NCBI RefSeq assembly: GCF_003989795.1 | Contig: NZ_RZHG01000013.1 | Location: forward strand, 49,579 to 113,578 | Length of the DNA: 64,000 bases | Reading direction: 5' to 3' | DNA from: Vreelandella andesensis | Lineage (GTDB): Bacteria > Pseudomonadota > Gammaproteobacteria > Pseudomonadales > Halomonadaceae | Shown here: positions 17,935 through 27,100 of the stretch, piece after piece | Layout: every line of letters begins with the position of its first letter | Numbering within the stretch: position 1 is the stretch's first letter | The notes under the pieces: model-generated | Told to the model about the DNA's origin: nothing | Databases searched by the model: none | What the model saw: only the letters and a program-made list of their open reading frames with translations | Made by a program: the position numbers and the translations under genes

Positions 17935-19353
17935 ATGGATGGCCATTCAGCGTTACAACAGCTTGTAAAACGCTATGCACAGCAACCCGAGCGTTTGAGT
18001 AAGCAGGTGCGCTTAGAGCAAGCATTGAGACAAGCCATTACTCAGGAGTGGCCGCACCAAACTCGCCTGCCGTCTCACCGGCAGCTCGCCTTAACCTTGG
18101 GTGTTGCCCGACACACCCTGTCGCTTGCCATTGCGTCGCTTGTTGATGAAGGCCTGCTGGCGACGTTTCATGGCAAGGGCACTTGGAGTTGTAGGGCAGA
18201 GGCTTCTATTGCGCCCACACTGCCCAGCATCCAGCTCTCAAAACGTGCTCAGCAAGTGCTGCGCTGGCCAGGGGCGAGTACGGTGCAAAGCGGTGCCTTT
18301 GTGCCAGGAATACCCGATATCGCTCAGTTTCCTATGCGCAAGTGGCGTCAGCTTTATGCCAGCGTTACCGTGCCGCAAAACGCCTTACTGCTTTCTTACT
18401 CCACCGGCGGCTATGGGCCGCTTAAGCGCGCCATTCGTGAATTTCTGGCGCGCTGGCGCAACATTCATTGTGATATTGAGCAGATCATCATCACCGACGG
18501 CACTCATAATGGGATTGAACTATGTGCCATGGCGCTCGCCGATGTGGGTGATACCGTGGCGATGGAATCGCCCTGCTATTGGGGGGCACGCAACGTCTTC
18601 ACGGCGACAGGGCTTTCTATTGAGATGCTGCCTTGGTTTCCCGATAGTGGGCATATTTTACCGCAGGTAACGGGTAACGTTGCACTCGCTTATTTGACTG
18701 GCTCTCACCATTACCCGCTCAGCACACCCACCAATGTTCTCCATAAACAACAATTCTGCGATGCGCTATCGCCCACTTACATCGTTGAAGACGATTACGA
18801 ATTTAACCGCGACGACCACACCAACCTACTGTTTGATCCACACTCAGAACGCCATTTGCTGGTAGGCTCATTCTCTAAGATGATGTTTCCCGGCCTGCGG
18901 CTTGGTTATTTAGTGGTACCACGCCATTTGGCAGGCCCAATGAATCGCCTGCGCAGCGAATTATTTCGTGAAGGCCGTATGCTTGATCAAGCCGTATTAG
19001 CGCAGTTTATTTTTGATGGCGACTTAGATGCATGGTGTCGCCGCATTCAGCGAGACTATTTAGGCCGTCAGCAGGTGCTGCACGACCAGCTTAGCTCACT
19101 GCCCAAGGTACGGAATGTGTCACCCCCAACAAGTGCGATCAGCTTGTGCGTTGAGTTTGAATCAGGGGTTAATGATGTGGCGCTTGCTCAGGCGTTGCTC
19201 AAAGAACATTTGATTGTTCGACCGCTTAGCCCTGTGTGCGCTGAAACCGACCCGCGAACGGGATTAGTGATGGGTGTAGGCATGCTCTCAGGAGAGACGC
19301 TAGTGCGTGAAGTACAGCGGCTTCGACGCTGCTTAGAGGTACTACTTCGTTAA
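17935..19353 (+). CDS. gabR: GabR-like MocR transcriptional regulator
   Basis: 472 residues. The N-terminal GntR winged helix (LRQAITQEWPHQTRLPSHRQLALTLGVARHTLSLAIASL) is followed by a linker and a complete aminotransferase-like domain: TDGTHNGIELCAMALADVGD, MESPCYWGARNVF, YIVEDDYEFN (PLP aspartate) and the Schiff-base lysine in LVGSFSKMMFPGLRLGY. GabR of Bacillus subtilis senses GABA through PLP and activates gabTD. Here the gene is divergent from gabDT with paired direct repeats between, which supports the same role. The name rests on context as much as on sequence. Confidence 0.85.
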   Translation: MDGHSALQQLVKRYAQQPERLSKQVRLEQALRQAITQEWPHQTRLPSHRQLALTLGVARHTLSLAIASLVDEGLLATFHGKGTWSCRAEASIAPTLPSIQLSKRAQQVLRWPGASTVQSGAFVPGIPDIAQFPMRKWRQLYASVTVPQNALLLSYSTGGYGPLKRAIREFLARWRNIHCDIEQIIITDGTHNGIELCAMALADVGDTVAMESPCYWGARNVFTATGLSIEMLPWFPDSGHILPQVTGNVALAYLTGSHHYPLSTPTNVLHKQQFCDALSPTYIVEDDYEFNRDDHTNLLFDPHSERHLLVGSFSKMMFPGLRLGYLVVPRHLAGPMNRLRSELFREGRMLDQAVLAQFIFDGDLDAWCRRIQRDYLGRQQVLHDQLSSLPKVRNVSPPTSAISLCVEFESGVNDVALAQALLKEHLIVRPLSPVCAETDPRTGLVMGVGMLSGETLVREVQRLRRCLEVLLR

Positions 19354-19414
19354 GTGAGACAAACGAAGCGAGCAGTAAGCGTCAGCTTTTACACATATTC
19401 ACAAGGACATTACC

Positions 19415-20110
19415 ATGCGTCACCCTGTTAATAACTTAATCGTTAAGCATTCTAAGGTGAATTCCTCAGTCGCTTTCCCAACACTTCGCCTATGGGTAGC
19501 GCTGTGCTGCGTACTATTTATGTCTGGCTGCGCCACGTTTGCCCCGAATCCGCCTGAGGATCAAAGTAATATTTGTGAAATTTTTCGTGAACAGCCGAGC
19601 TGGTACGACTATGCCCTTGAATCTGAAGAAAAATGGGGTACTCCTATCGCCACACAGATGTCATTTATTCAGCAGGAGTCTTCGTTTCGCAGCCATGTAC
19701 GCCCTGATCGCAAATATTACCTAGGCTTTATTCCCGGCCCTCGTCCTTCTTCTGCCCTAGGCTACGCCCAGGCTCAAGACCCCGTGTGGGAAGAGTACCG
19801 TGACCAAGCAGGCAGTTTGATGGCAAGGCGTACCCACATGAAGCACGCCACCGATTTTATTGGTTGGTATAACCGCCGCTCACAGCAGCAGGCAGGGATC
19901 TCGCTGAGCAACCCAGAACATCTTTACTACGCCTACCATGAAGGCGCAGGTGGCTATCAACGGGGCTCCTATCGTCGCAAACCCCACGTGCTGCGTGCAG
20001 GCAGCCAAGTGGCAACCCGCACTCATCGTTATCAAGCACAGCTCAACGCTTGCGAAGCAGAATTCCAGTGCCGCAAGTTTTACCAGGTTTGGCCGTTTTG
20101 CCGGCGTTGA
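19415..20110 (+). CDS. Lipoprotein with transglycosylase SLT domain
   Basis: 231 residues. The N-terminus has a signal peptide with a lipobox (LFMSGC), so it is an envelope lipoprotein. The domain shows MSFIQQESSFRSHVRP (catalytic glutamate in the ESSF motif), then SSALGYAQAQDPVWEEY and YYAYHEGAGGYQ, the goose-lysozyme-like/SLT pattern of lytic transglycosylases that cut murein with 1,6-anhydro products. Several cysteines near the C-terminus (CEAEFQC, FC) may form disulphides. The gene stands alone after gabR with its own ribosome site (CAAGGACA). Confidence 0.87.
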   Translation: MRHPVNNLIVKHSKVNSSVAFPTLRLWVALCCVLFMSGCATFAPNPPEDQSNICEIFREQPSWYDYALESEEKWGTPIATQMSFIQQESSFRSHVRPDRKYYLGFIPGPRPSSALGYAQAQDPVWEEYRDQAGSLMARRTHMKHATDFIGWYNRRSQQQAGISLSNPEHLYYAYHEGAGGYQRGSYRRKPHVLRAGSQVATRTHRYQAQLNACEAEFQCRKFYQVWPFCRR

Positions 20111-20174
20111 ATGACGCTTTTCGTGTTGGTAAATGATCTGCCTATACTCACCATAGCCCCCACCGGAGACCGCT

Positions 20175-21365
20175 ATGGATTATCAACACTACCGCACTGC
20201 CCTTGCCGAGACGCTCGCCCAAAGTGAGCTGCCCTTTGCGCCTGCCGAATACCAAACGCGCCTAGACAAGGTGCGCCATGCCATGGCGCAGCGCGGCCTG
20301 GGTGCGCTGCTGCTCACTGATCCTGCTGATGTTAACTACTTGACTGGCTACCACACCTTCGAGGTATCGGTACACGCCTGCCTAGTGTGCACCTCTACAC
20401 AGCTGGTGTTGCAGGTGGCCTCAATTGAAACGGGAGCGGCAGTGGTCACTGCTCAAGTGGATGAGATTATTGGTTACCGCTGGGAACATCTAGATGAAAT
20501 CATCACGCCACTAGCGGATTTACTCATCTCTTGCGAGCAAATTGGCTTCGATGGCTGGAGCAGCGGGTTACGTGTCGGCGTGATGGATGCACTGACCAAC
20601 ATGCTGGGCAAAGAGCGCTTCTGCGAAGCCGGTGACCTGCTCGATACCATTCGCATTGTTAAAAGCAGCGCCGAACTTGAAATGCTAAGAGAAAGTGCAC
20701 GCATTACCGCCGCAGGTTTAGACGCAGCAATGGCGGCTATTCGTCCAGGAATGACCGATAACGATATTGCAGCGGTGGGCGCAAAGGCACTGCTAGAGAA
20801 CGGCAGCGAGTTTATGAGCTTGCAGCCTATCGTGACCAGCGGGCACCGCATTGGCGTCATTCACGTTAATCACAAGCGCCGCGTAATTCAGCCCAATGAG
20901 CCGATATTTTTAGAGTTCGGCGCTGCTTACCAGCGCTATACCGCCCCAATGATGCGCACGGCTGTAACAGGCAAGCCTAATGCCGAACTAACCGCCACTC
21001 GCGACCTCTGCCGCGCGCTGTTCGAGTCGCTTTGCAGCCACATGAAACCAGGCAACACCTTTGATGATGCCGCCAAGGCGGCGGATGCCCTGCTAGCCCC
21101 TAGTCGTGATCAGCTGTTCTTTTCGGGGGTGTTTGGCTACGCGGTGGGCGCACAATTCCCACCTAGCTGGGTTGAAGGCACTGGCTATATTGCCCAAGGC
21201 CTGAATCAATCTTTTGAAGAAAACATGGTCTTTCATTTACCACTTTGCCTACGCGTGCCCGGCCAGTGGGGCGTAGGGCTAAGCGATACAGTGGTGGTTA
21301 CTCAACACGGTGCCGAGCCACTGACCAACAACGATTGGCAGCTCTATCAAGCGACAGATAAGTAA
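20175..21365 (+). CDS. M24-family creatinase/ectoine-hydrolase-like enzyme lacking the metal ligands
   Basis: 396 residues with the two-domain pita-bread architecture: an N-terminal creatinase-type domain (RLDKVRHAMAQRGLGALLLTDPADVNYLTGY) and a C-terminal M24 domain. The usual metal-binding Asp-Asp-His-Glu-Glu set is not present: the first motif reads FLEFGAAYQRYTAPMMRT, the histidine motif is GYAVGAQFPPSW, and the last segment is GVGLSDTVVVT. This pattern (GYxxGxxxPPxW) resembles the ectoine hydrolase DoeA, a metal-free member. A substrate such as ectoine or a related N-acyl diamino acid is possible, but no doe neighbours are present. The stop lies inside a 15-bp tandem array. Confidence 0.75.
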   Translation: MDYQHYRTALAETLAQSELPFAPAEYQTRLDKVRHAMAQRGLGALLLTDPADVNYLTGYHTFEVSVHACLVCTSTQLVLQVASIETGAAVVTAQVDEIIGYRWEHLDEIITPLADLLISCEQIGFDGWSSGLRVGVMDALTNMLGKERFCEAGDLLDTIRIVKSSAELEMLRESARITAAGLDAAMAAIRPGMTDNDIAAVGAKALLENGSEFMSLQPIVTSGHRIGVIHVNHKRRVIQPNEPIFLEFGAAYQRYTAPMMRTAVTGKPNAELTATRDLCRALFESLCSHMKPGNTFDDAAKAADALLAPSRDQLFFSGVFGYAVGAQFPPSWVEGTGYIAQGLNQSFEENMVFHLPLCLRVPGQWGVGLSDTVVVTQHGAEPLTNNDWQLYQATDK

Positions 21366-21420
21366 CGAACAGATAAGTAACGAACAGATTAGTAACGAAC
21401 AGATTAGTAACGAACAGATA
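21354..21420. repeat. 15-bp tandem array spanning the M24 gene stop codon
   Basis: Four full copies and a partial fifth of ACAGATAAGTAACGA (A/T variation at one site). The unit is in frame with the gene, so it reads Thr-Asp-Lys-stop-Arg over and over, duplicating the stop codon; the later copies carry two stops each. Confidence 0.92.
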
Positions 21421-21552
21421 ACCAGGCTAAAAACCCCAAGATTGACAGTACGATTAACCAGCGCTATTCTCACCACAGATGCAAATGAGAAACATTATTT
21501 TATTGACCCACACCTTGGTAAATGAAGAGCCTTTGAGGTAAAGGGAAGTCAC

Positions 21553-21924
21553 ATGACCAATGAGCAGCGCCAACTTCGCCAAACGTTAATCTTTTTGCGA
21601 ACCTCTTTCGAAGCGGTGCAGCACTCGATTGCTGGTCGACTTGATGACCCGCTGCCCTGCTGGCTGGATACCAGCTTGCTCACCCTGCTATCACGGGAAC
21701 TGACCCGCTGCAGCCAGCAAGCCAAACCGCTCTTCCCGCCACTCGCCTCCGAGCACGTATTCATTGCCTCTCAGCAATGCGACTTACTCCTCAAGCAGTG
21801 CCCCGGCGTGCTAAGTAGCGCTGTTTGCCACCGCCAGCTAAGCGCCATTATGCTGGCACTGGCCAGCGCTATTGAGCAAACCGACACGCCCGCCAAGCGC
21901 CGCTGGCCTTGGCAGCGCCCCTAA
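21553..21924 (+). CDS. Hypothetical protein, unknown function
   Basis: 123 residues, predicted soluble and mostly alpha-helical, with a leucine- and glutamine-rich sequence and five cysteines (PCWL, RCSQQ, QCDLLLKQC, AVCHRQ). The start ATG is preceded by a purine-rich stretch (AAAGGGAAG), a good ribosome site. A short basic, tryptophan-containing tail (KRRWPWQRP) ends it. No domain is recognised. A stem-loop follows the stop. It is probably a real, monocistronic gene. Confidence 0.65.
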   Translation: MTNEQRQLRQTLIFLRTSFEAVQHSIAGRLDDPLPCWLDTSLLTLLSRELTRCSQQAKPLFPPLASEHVFIASQQCDLLLKQCPGVLSSAVCHRQLSAIMLALASAIEQTDTPAKRRWPWQRP

Positions 21925-21940
21925 GCAGTCTTTTTTCTTA

Positions 21941-21967
21941 AACCCCGCTTTTTTTTATTGCGGGGTT
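21941..21967. terminator. Stem-loop downstream of the hypothetical gene
   Basis: AACCCCGC and GCGGGGTT form an eight-base stem around a T-rich loop. The following sequence (ATGTTTTG) is only moderately T-rich, and the T-run lies mainly in the loop. Confidence 0.6.
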
Positions 21968-22126
21968 ATGTTTTGCCTTTCACAACCTTGTTCCATAATC
22001 ACAGCATATTGGTTAGCACTTAGTGAGTTAGAATTCTGGGTTAAAACTCTGAGTTAGCATTTACTAGTAAACTGGTCTATTCTTGTCGCCACGTTTTAAT
22101 TGACCGTTTCTAAAAGGAGTTTGCTC

Positions 22127-23245
22127 ATGGCGTATGAAACGCTTTTTACCCCTCTTCAATTAGGTAGTTTGTCGATCCCGAACCGCGTGATCATGGCCCC
22201 TCTAACTCGCTCGCGCACCCCAAACAGCGTGCCGAGCAAGATGCAGGAAGCGTATTACGGCCAGCGGGCAGGCGCAGGCTTGATTATTAGTGAAGCGACC
22301 AATATCTCGCCCACTGCCAAGGGTTATGTGTATACGCCAGGCATTTGGACAGATGAGCAAGAAGCGGGCTGGAAAGGGGTTGTAAATGCGGTGCATGCTA
22401 AAGGTGGCCGTATCGCGCTGCAGCTGTGGCACGTCGGGCGCATATCCCATGAAATGGTACAACCCGATGGTCAACAGCCTGTTGCCCCCAGCGCGTTAAA
22501 AGGGGAAGGCGCTCAGTGCTTTGTGGAGTTTGAAGACGGCACGGCTGGCCAACACCCTACGAGTACGCCCCGCGCACTGGAAACTGATGAGATCCCCGGC
22601 ATTGTCGATGACTACCGCCAAGCAGCCATTCGCGCTAAACGTGCAGGCTTCGACATGGTGGAAGTCCACGCGGCCAACGCTTATTTGCTTAACCAGTTCC
22701 TGGCGACCGGTACCAACCAGCGCACCGATCAGTATGGCGGCTCGTTGGAAAACCGCGCCCGCTTTCCGCTGGAGGTGGTCGATGCGGTGGTTGAGGTGTT
22801 CGGTGCAGAGCGTGTCGGCATTCGCCTGACACCCTTTATCGAATTGTTCGGCCTGACCGATGATGAACCAGAAGCCATGGCCTTTTACCTGGCGGAGCAG
22901 CTGTCCAAACGCGGCTTAGCCTATCTGCACTTAAATGAACCTAACTGGATCGGTGGCGATGTCACCTTCCCTGAGGGCTTTCGTCAGCAAATGCGCGAGC
23001 GCTTTAACGGCAGCCTGATTTATTGCGGCAACTACGACGCCGAGCGCGCCGAAACCCGTATTAACGACAACACTGCTGATGCGGTGGCCTTTGGCCGCCC
23101 CTATATCGCCAATCCCGACTTACCGGAACGCTTCCGGGTGAAGGCAACGCTTACCGAGCCGAACCAAGAAACGTTCTACGGCGGTGACGAAAAGGGCTAT
23201 ACCGATTATCCGTTTATGGCTAACGGTTACGATCGTATTGGCTAG
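22127..23245 (+). CDS. nemA: Old-yellow-enzyme family NAD(P)H:flavin oxidoreductase (NemA-type alkene reductase)
   Basis: 372 residues, FMN-binding TIM barrel. Recognisable pieces are MAPLTRSRTPNSVPSKMQ, LQLWHVGRISH, the substrate-binding pair in VEVHAANAYLLNQFL, NQRTDQYGGSLENRARFPLEVV and DAVAFGRPYIANPDLP. Enzymes of this class reduce N-ethylmaleimide, nitro-esters and other activated alkenes in the cytosol. The start was set at the ATG with a textbook AAAGGAG site; an upstream in-frame start lacks one. The usual second histidine or asparagine of the substrate site is asparagine (AAN). A TetR-type repressor, often next to nemA, is not present. Confidence 0.92.
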   Translation: MAYETLFTPLQLGSLSIPNRVIMAPLTRSRTPNSVPSKMQEAYYGQRAGAGLIISEATNISPTAKGYVYTPGIWTDEQEAGWKGVVNAVHAKGGRIALQLWHVGRISHEMVQPDGQQPVAPSALKGEGAQCFVEFEDGTAGQHPTSTPRALETDEIPGIVDDYRQAAIRAKRAGFDMVEVHAANAYLLNQFLATGTNQRTDQYGGSLENRARFPLEVVDAVVEVFGAERVGIRLTPFIELFGLTDDEPEAMAFYLAEQLSKRGLAYLHLNEPNWIGGDVTFPEGFRQQMRERFNGSLIYCGNYDAERAETRINDNTADAVAFGRPYIANPDLPERFRVKATLTEPNQETFYGGDEKGYTDYPFMANGYDRIG

Positions 23246-23276
23246 ATTTCTTGCTTAGCAGGAACCCTTATGAATG

Positions 23277-23303
23277 AAAAGCATCACTTAGGTGGTGCTT
23301 TTT
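23277..23303 (+). terminator. Rho-independent terminator after nemA
   Basis: AAAAGCATCAC, a short TTAG loop and GTGGTGCTTTTTC form a hairpin followed by a T-run, 31 bp past the nemA stop. Confidence 0.85.
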
Positions 23304-23368
23304 CATGTCTGGATGCGCCAAAACGCTGCTAGGCTATTGATTCTCTCGTTTTAACGTACAGGTGAGTC

Positions 23369-23839
23369 ATGCTCGGTTCGCTGTTCGCTCTGCTGGTGTC
23401 ACTGCTGTTTGTTGGTATTACTGCCACCACGGGGGCACGTTTCCGCCCTGATGGCTGGTATCGTCAATTACAGAAACCCAGCTGGACACCACCTGATATC
23501 GCTTTCCCTATCGCTTGGGGCCTTCTTTATTTATTAATGGCTCTTGCGGCGTGGCGTATTTACATGGCCGATGACTCGCCGTTACGCACCGCAAGCTTGG
23601 TGGTTTATGGCCTACAGTTACTGGCCAATGCGGCGTGGTCATGGCTATTTTTTGGGCGAAAGCAGATCACCGCAGCGCTGGCGGATATCGTTCTCCTGCT
23701 GGGATTAATCACATTTGCTATTGGGTTATTCGCTAATGTGAGCACGTTGGCAGCGTGGCTAATGGTGCCCTATTGGCTGTGGGTAGCGCTTGCGTTAACG
23801 CTGAATGTCGCCATTTTACGGCTAAACAATAGGGCCTAA
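23369..23839 (+). CDS. tspO: TspO/MBR-family membrane protein
   Basis: 156 residues with five membrane helices. The family signature is present: WYRQLQKPSWTPPDIAFPIAWGLLYLLMALAAW near the N-terminus and LLANAAWSWLFFGRKQ in the middle, with WLMVPYWLWVALALTLN at the end. TspO proteins bind porphyrins and influence tetrapyrrole and stress physiology in bacteria. The gene lies 26 bases before the ZipA-like gene, so the two are probably cotranscribed. The tryptophan-rich ligand cavity residues appear intact. Confidence 0.93.
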   Translation: MLGSLFALLVSLLFVGITATTGARFRPDGWYRQLQKPSWTPPDIAFPIAWGLLYLLMALAAWRIYMADDSPLRTASLVVYGLQLLANAAWSWLFFGRKQITAALADIVLLLGLITFAIGLFANVSTLAAWLMVPYWLWVALALTLNVAILRLNNRA

Positions 23840-23864
23840 GCGCCGACAGAGAGGACTTAATGAG

Positions 23865-24455
23865 ATGGATGTCACGTCACTTCCGTTCTTGCTTGCCATT
23901 GTTTCATTAGTATTGGGGATCGTGGCTGCGGCTATTTTCGTCTATGTGATTATTCCCAAACAACGACGCGCCAACGCTAAGGCCGCAATGCCGCCACCCC
24001 CCAAAGCAGCCCCCCCGCCGCCTTCGCCTGAACCAGAAGCCCCCGCGCCGACCAAGCGCACAGCGAAAGTAAAGCAGCACTCTCTGTTTGTCATTTTTTC
24101 TCACCCCGACGCCACCACAGACGAACGCCTAGCCGAGTGGCTACGGGGAAAAGAAGCCAGCTATGATGCAATCAAGAAGGTTTTCTTAATCAATGGCAAG
24201 CAGCCTTCTAACCCGGTCACCATCGCCAACGCTTTTCCACCTGGGGAAATGCCCGACCTGCTGCGGGGGGAAACCGACGAACCCATTCGCGGGATTAGCT
24301 TGTTGGTTAAGCCACCACTACATAAACGTCGCAATCAGCAAATGGTCGTTTACGTAGCGCTCGCTAAGGAGCTAAACGAAACCTTTAATGGTAATTTACT
24401 CGATGCCAACCGGCAGCCCGCTTCAGAGTCGACCTACGCGCAGATTATTGACTAA
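23865..24455 (+). CDS. Single-pass membrane protein with ZipA-like architecture
   Basis: 196 residues. An N-terminal membrane helix (FLLAIVSLVLGIVAAAIFVYVII) is followed by a basic stretch and a proline/alanine-rich linker (MPPPPKAAPPPPSPEPEAPAP), then a C-terminal domain from about residue 70. The domain runs HSLFVIFSHPDATTDERLAEWL, KKVFLINGKQPSNPVTIANAF, GISLLVKPP and ELNETFNGNLLDANRQPAS. The order matches the FtsZ-binding domain of ZipA, including a GxLLDxxRxP-like segment. ZipA itself is normally near smc/ligA, so this would be a short divergent paralogue; an FtsZ link is inferred. A GAGGAC ribosome site supports the start. Confidence 0.6.
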   Translation: MDVTSLPFLLAIVSLVLGIVAAAIFVYVIIPKQRRANAKAAMPPPPKAAPPPPSPEPEAPAPTKRTAKVKQHSLFVIFSHPDATTDERLAEWLRGKEASYDAIKKVFLINGKQPSNPVTIANAFPPGEMPDLLRGETDEPIRGISLLVKPPLHKRRNQQMVVYVALAKELNETFNGNLLDANRQPASESTYAQIID

Positions 24456-24467
24456 CGTGGCGCACTA

Positions 24468-26057
24468 TCAGACAACGCCCTGGCTGCGTAGGTAGTCGTC
24501 GTAGCTGCCGCTGAAATCGACAACTCCTTCGGGCTGCATGTCGATGATACGTGTCGCCAGCGACGAGACAAATTCGCGGTCGTGGCTGACAAACATCAGC
24601 GTGCCGGGGTAGTTTTCCAGCGCCAAGTTCAGCGCCTCAATAGACTCCATGTCCAGGTGGTTTGTTGGCTCATCCATCAACAGCACGTTGGGGTTGGTGA
24701 GCGTTAGCTTGCCAAACAGCATACGCCCCTGCTCACCACCTGAAATCACTCTGACAGATTTATTGATGTCGTCGCTGGAAAACAGCATCCGCCCCAGTGC
24801 CCCACGTACCACCTGCTCGCCGCCGTTAGTCCACTGCCCCATCCACTCAAACAGTGTGGTATCAACAGGGAAGTCGTCGGTGTGATCTTGAGCAAACATG
24901 CCAATCTCGGCCGCATCGGTCCACTTCACTTCACCGGCATCGGCGTGTAAATCACCCGCCAGAGTTTTCAGCAGCGTGGTTTTACCAATGCCGTTGGGGC
25001 CGATAATGGCAATGCGCTCACCCGCTTCTACGGTCATCGAGAAGCGCTCGAAAAGCGGGTTTTCATCACCGTAGCTTTTGGTAATGGCATCGACGTTCAC
25101 GGCATTGCGATGAATCTTTTTGTTCTGATCAAAACGGATAAACGGGCTTACCCGGCTAGAAGGCTTAATATCTTCCAACTTGATTTTGTCGATCTGACGC
25201 GCTCGTGACGTGGCCTGTTTGGCTTTGGAGGCGTTGGCCGAAAAGCGGCTAACAAACTGCTGAAGCTCGGCAATTTGGGCTTTTTTCTTGGCATTATCCG
25301 AATGCTGGCGCTCGCGGGCAGCAGTGGCCGCGGTCATGTAATCATCATAGTTACCAGGGAACAGGGTAATTTCGCCGTAATCCAGATCCGCCATATGCGT
25401 ACACACGCTGTTCAGGAAGTGGCGGTCGTGAGAGATGATAACCATGGTACTGCTACGCGCTTTGAGGATGTCTTCCAACCAGCGGATAGTATTGATATCC
25501 AGGTGGTTAGTCGGCTCATCGAGCAGCAGTACATCCGGGTCGGAAAATAGCGCCTGGGCCAGCAGCACACGCAGCTTCCAGCCGGGGGCAACTTCACTCA
25601 TCGGGCCGGTATGCTGTTCAATAGGAATACCTAGCCCCAGCAGCAGCTCTCCCGCGCGAGACTCGGCGGTATAACCGTCAAGCTCAGCAAAGCGCACTTC
25701 CAAGTCGGCCACGGCCATGCCATCGGCTTCACTCATTTCTGCCAGAGAATAGATGCGCTCGCGCTCGGCGGCCACTTTCCAGAGTTCAGCGTTACCCATA
25801 ATAACAGTGTCGATGACCCGCTCGTTCTCGTAGGCAAACTGATCCTGGCGAAGTTTACCCAGCCGCGTACTGCTATCCAGCATGACCTGCCCGGAAGAGG
25901 GCTCAAGCTCACCGCCCAAAATTTTCATAAAGGTGGACTTACCGCAACCATTGGCGCCAATCAAACCGTAGCGATTGCCGTTATTAAATTTGACGGAAAC
26001 ATTTTCAAACAAGGGCTTAGCCCCAAACTGCATGGTGATATTGGCGGTTGCGATCAA
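24468..26057 (-). CDS. ybiT: ABC-F ATPase of the YbiT type
   Basis: 529 residues, the E. coli YbiT length. Two ATP-binding domains: the first has Walker [10 protein letters not shown] and Walker [13 protein letters not shown] with the unusual signature [11 protein letters not shown]; the second has [23 protein letters not shown] and [12 protein letters not shown]. The linker between them ([22 protein letters not shown]) is the ABC-F interdomain (P-site tRNA interaction) element. Such proteins act on the ribosome and have no membrane part. The start is a TTG matching the family N-terminus ([21 protein letters not shown]); a longer ATG reading is possible but lacks homology. Confidence 0.94.
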   Translation of the reverse strand: MIATANITMQFGAKPLFENVSVKFNNGNRYGLIGANGCGKSTFMKILGGELEPSSGQVMLDSSTRLGKLRQDQFAYENERVIDTVIMGNAELWKVAAERERIYSLAEMSEADGMAVADLEVRFAELDGYTAESRAGELLLGLGIPIEQHTGPMSEVAPGWKLRVLLAQALFSDPDVLLLDEPTNHLDINTIRWLEDILKARSSTMVIISHDRHFLNSVCTHMADLDYGEITLFPGNYDDYMTAATAARERQHSDNAKKKAQIAELQQFVSRFSANASKAKQATSRARQIDKIKLEDIKPSSRVSPFIRFDQNKKIHRNAVNVDAITKSYGDENPLFERFSMTVEAGERIAIIGPNGIGKTTLLKTLAGDLHADAGEVKWTDAAEIGMFAQDHTDDFPVDTTLFEWMGQWTNGGEQVVRGALGRMLFSSDDINKSVRVISGGEQGRMLFGKLTLTNPNVLLMDEPTNHLDMESIEALNLALENYPGTLMFVSHDREFVSSLATRIIDMQPEGVVDFSGSYDDYLRSQGVV

Positions 26058-26140
26058 GATGTGAGCCCTGGTTAACAGTGTAATTGCGCATTGAAAGGCC
26101 AACAATTCTACGCGCCTTTGAGCAGCGTTACACCTACCCC

Positions 26141-27007
26141 CTAACGCGCATTATCTAGCGTAGCTGGAAGTTCGAGTAGAAAGCGTTCACCATCAATCGC
26201 TTGGCGCAGCCGCGTGTGCAGTATCTCAACAATATCAGGGTGTTCGCCAACCAGCGCCGTGGTCGTCACGCTCAAACCTGGGTGGCGCTGTTCGGCAGCG
26301 GCGCAAATGTCGGCTATATCGCCACCTTCCCCCGCATGGCGCCCAGGCGAGAGAAACAGCATCGCTAGAATGACCGGGCCTGATTGGAACTCCGGTGTAT
26401 CCAGTAAATGCTCTAAAAGCGGCTCGTTAAAGCGATATTCGTCGCCTTCGCGTCGCTCCATGGAGGCCGCTGCTACGCAGCTAACTTCATCCGCCAATAG
26501 CACGCTTAACTGCCCGGCCAAGCGGTTGCGCACGGCGGTCACCTCAGGAATCGGGCTGCCGTGATCCACCAGTGCCACGCGGGGTTTCGCTCCCACCTGG
26601 CGCTTGTCGCGCACATTGTCGGCCAACAGCTTGGCTAAACGCAGGTCGTTATTGCCCCGCTCATCCACCAGCGGCTGTGCCACGCGAACGCTTACCTGAG
26701 GAAAACGCGCCTGCAGTGCTGCCATACGCTCTGGCAGGTAGCCGGTCAGTGCCTTGCTTGGCCCAAAGAAGAATGGCAGCACAATGATCTCGGTCGCTCC
26801 CTGCTCGGCGCTTCGCTCAGCGGCGGGGCCAAGAGTAATCGCGGGAATACCGTCAACCTGCTCAGCAGGAATTTTATTAGAGTGCAGCAAGGAAGCCGCC
26901 TGCACGGTTTCCCCTAATTGAAGACTCAGCGCAGACGCTACGCGACGCAGATTGTGGGTTGCCTGGGGCCGCAATGAGCCGTTATCGACGAGGAAAATAG
27001 CGCGCAT
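26141..27007 (-). CDS. Two-domain CbiX-like chelatase family protein
   Basis: 288 residues made of two CbiX/sirohydrochlorin-chelatase-like halves. The first starts [14 protein letters not shown] and has [14 protein letters not shown]; the second starts [18 protein letters not shown] and has [15 protein letters not shown]. Active CbiX enzymes use a histidine at the HGS position and another at PxFLxxGxH. Here the C-terminal half keeps both (DHGSP, PGRHAGE) and the N-terminal half has lost them (DNGS, PFFFGPS). It could insert Co or Fe into sirohydrochlorin or be a non-chelatase relative. No siroheme or cobalamin genes are adjacent. Confidence 0.8.
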   Translation of the reverse strand: MRAIFLVDNGSLRPQATHNLRRVASALSLQLGETVQAASLLHSNKIPAEQVDGIPAITLGPAAERSAEQGATEIIVLPFFFGPSKALTGYLPERMAALQARFPQVSVRVAQPLVDERGNNDLRLAKLLADNVRDKRQVGAKPRVALVDHGSPIPEVTAVRNRLAGQLSVLLADEVSCVAAASMERREGDEYRFNEPLLEHLLDTPEFQSGPVILAMLFLSPGRHAGEGGDIADICAAAEQRHPGLSVTTTALVGEHPDIVEILHTRLRQAIDGERFLLELPATLDNAR

Positions 27008-27031
27008 GGGGGTCTCACTATCGTTTTTAAA

Positions 27032-27088
27032 TTCTAGGTTCTAGGTTCTGAGGTCTAAGGTCTAAGGTCTAAGGTCTAAGGTCTAAAC
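27032..27088. repeat. 7-bp tandem array between the chelatase-like and HDAC-like genes
   Basis: About eight heptamers, drifting from TTCTAGG (twice) through TTCTGAGG to TCTAAGG (four times) and TCTAAAC. On the coding strand it begins 12 bp after the HDAC-like stop and ends 24 bp before the chelatase-like start, so it fills most of the leader between two likely cotranscribed genes. Confidence 0.9.
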
Positions 27089-27100
27089 GTTAATATAAGC

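Noticed and set aside
17792..18025. A longer N-terminus for GabD
   Set aside because: It would cover the divergent gabR promoter and repeats, has no homology to the family, and the shorter start gives the family length with a proper ribosome site.
21354..21420. CRISPR-like or attachment-site interpretation of the tandem arrays
   Set aside because: Units are contiguous without spacers, 7-18 bp long and unrelated between loci; no cas genes or integrases nearby.
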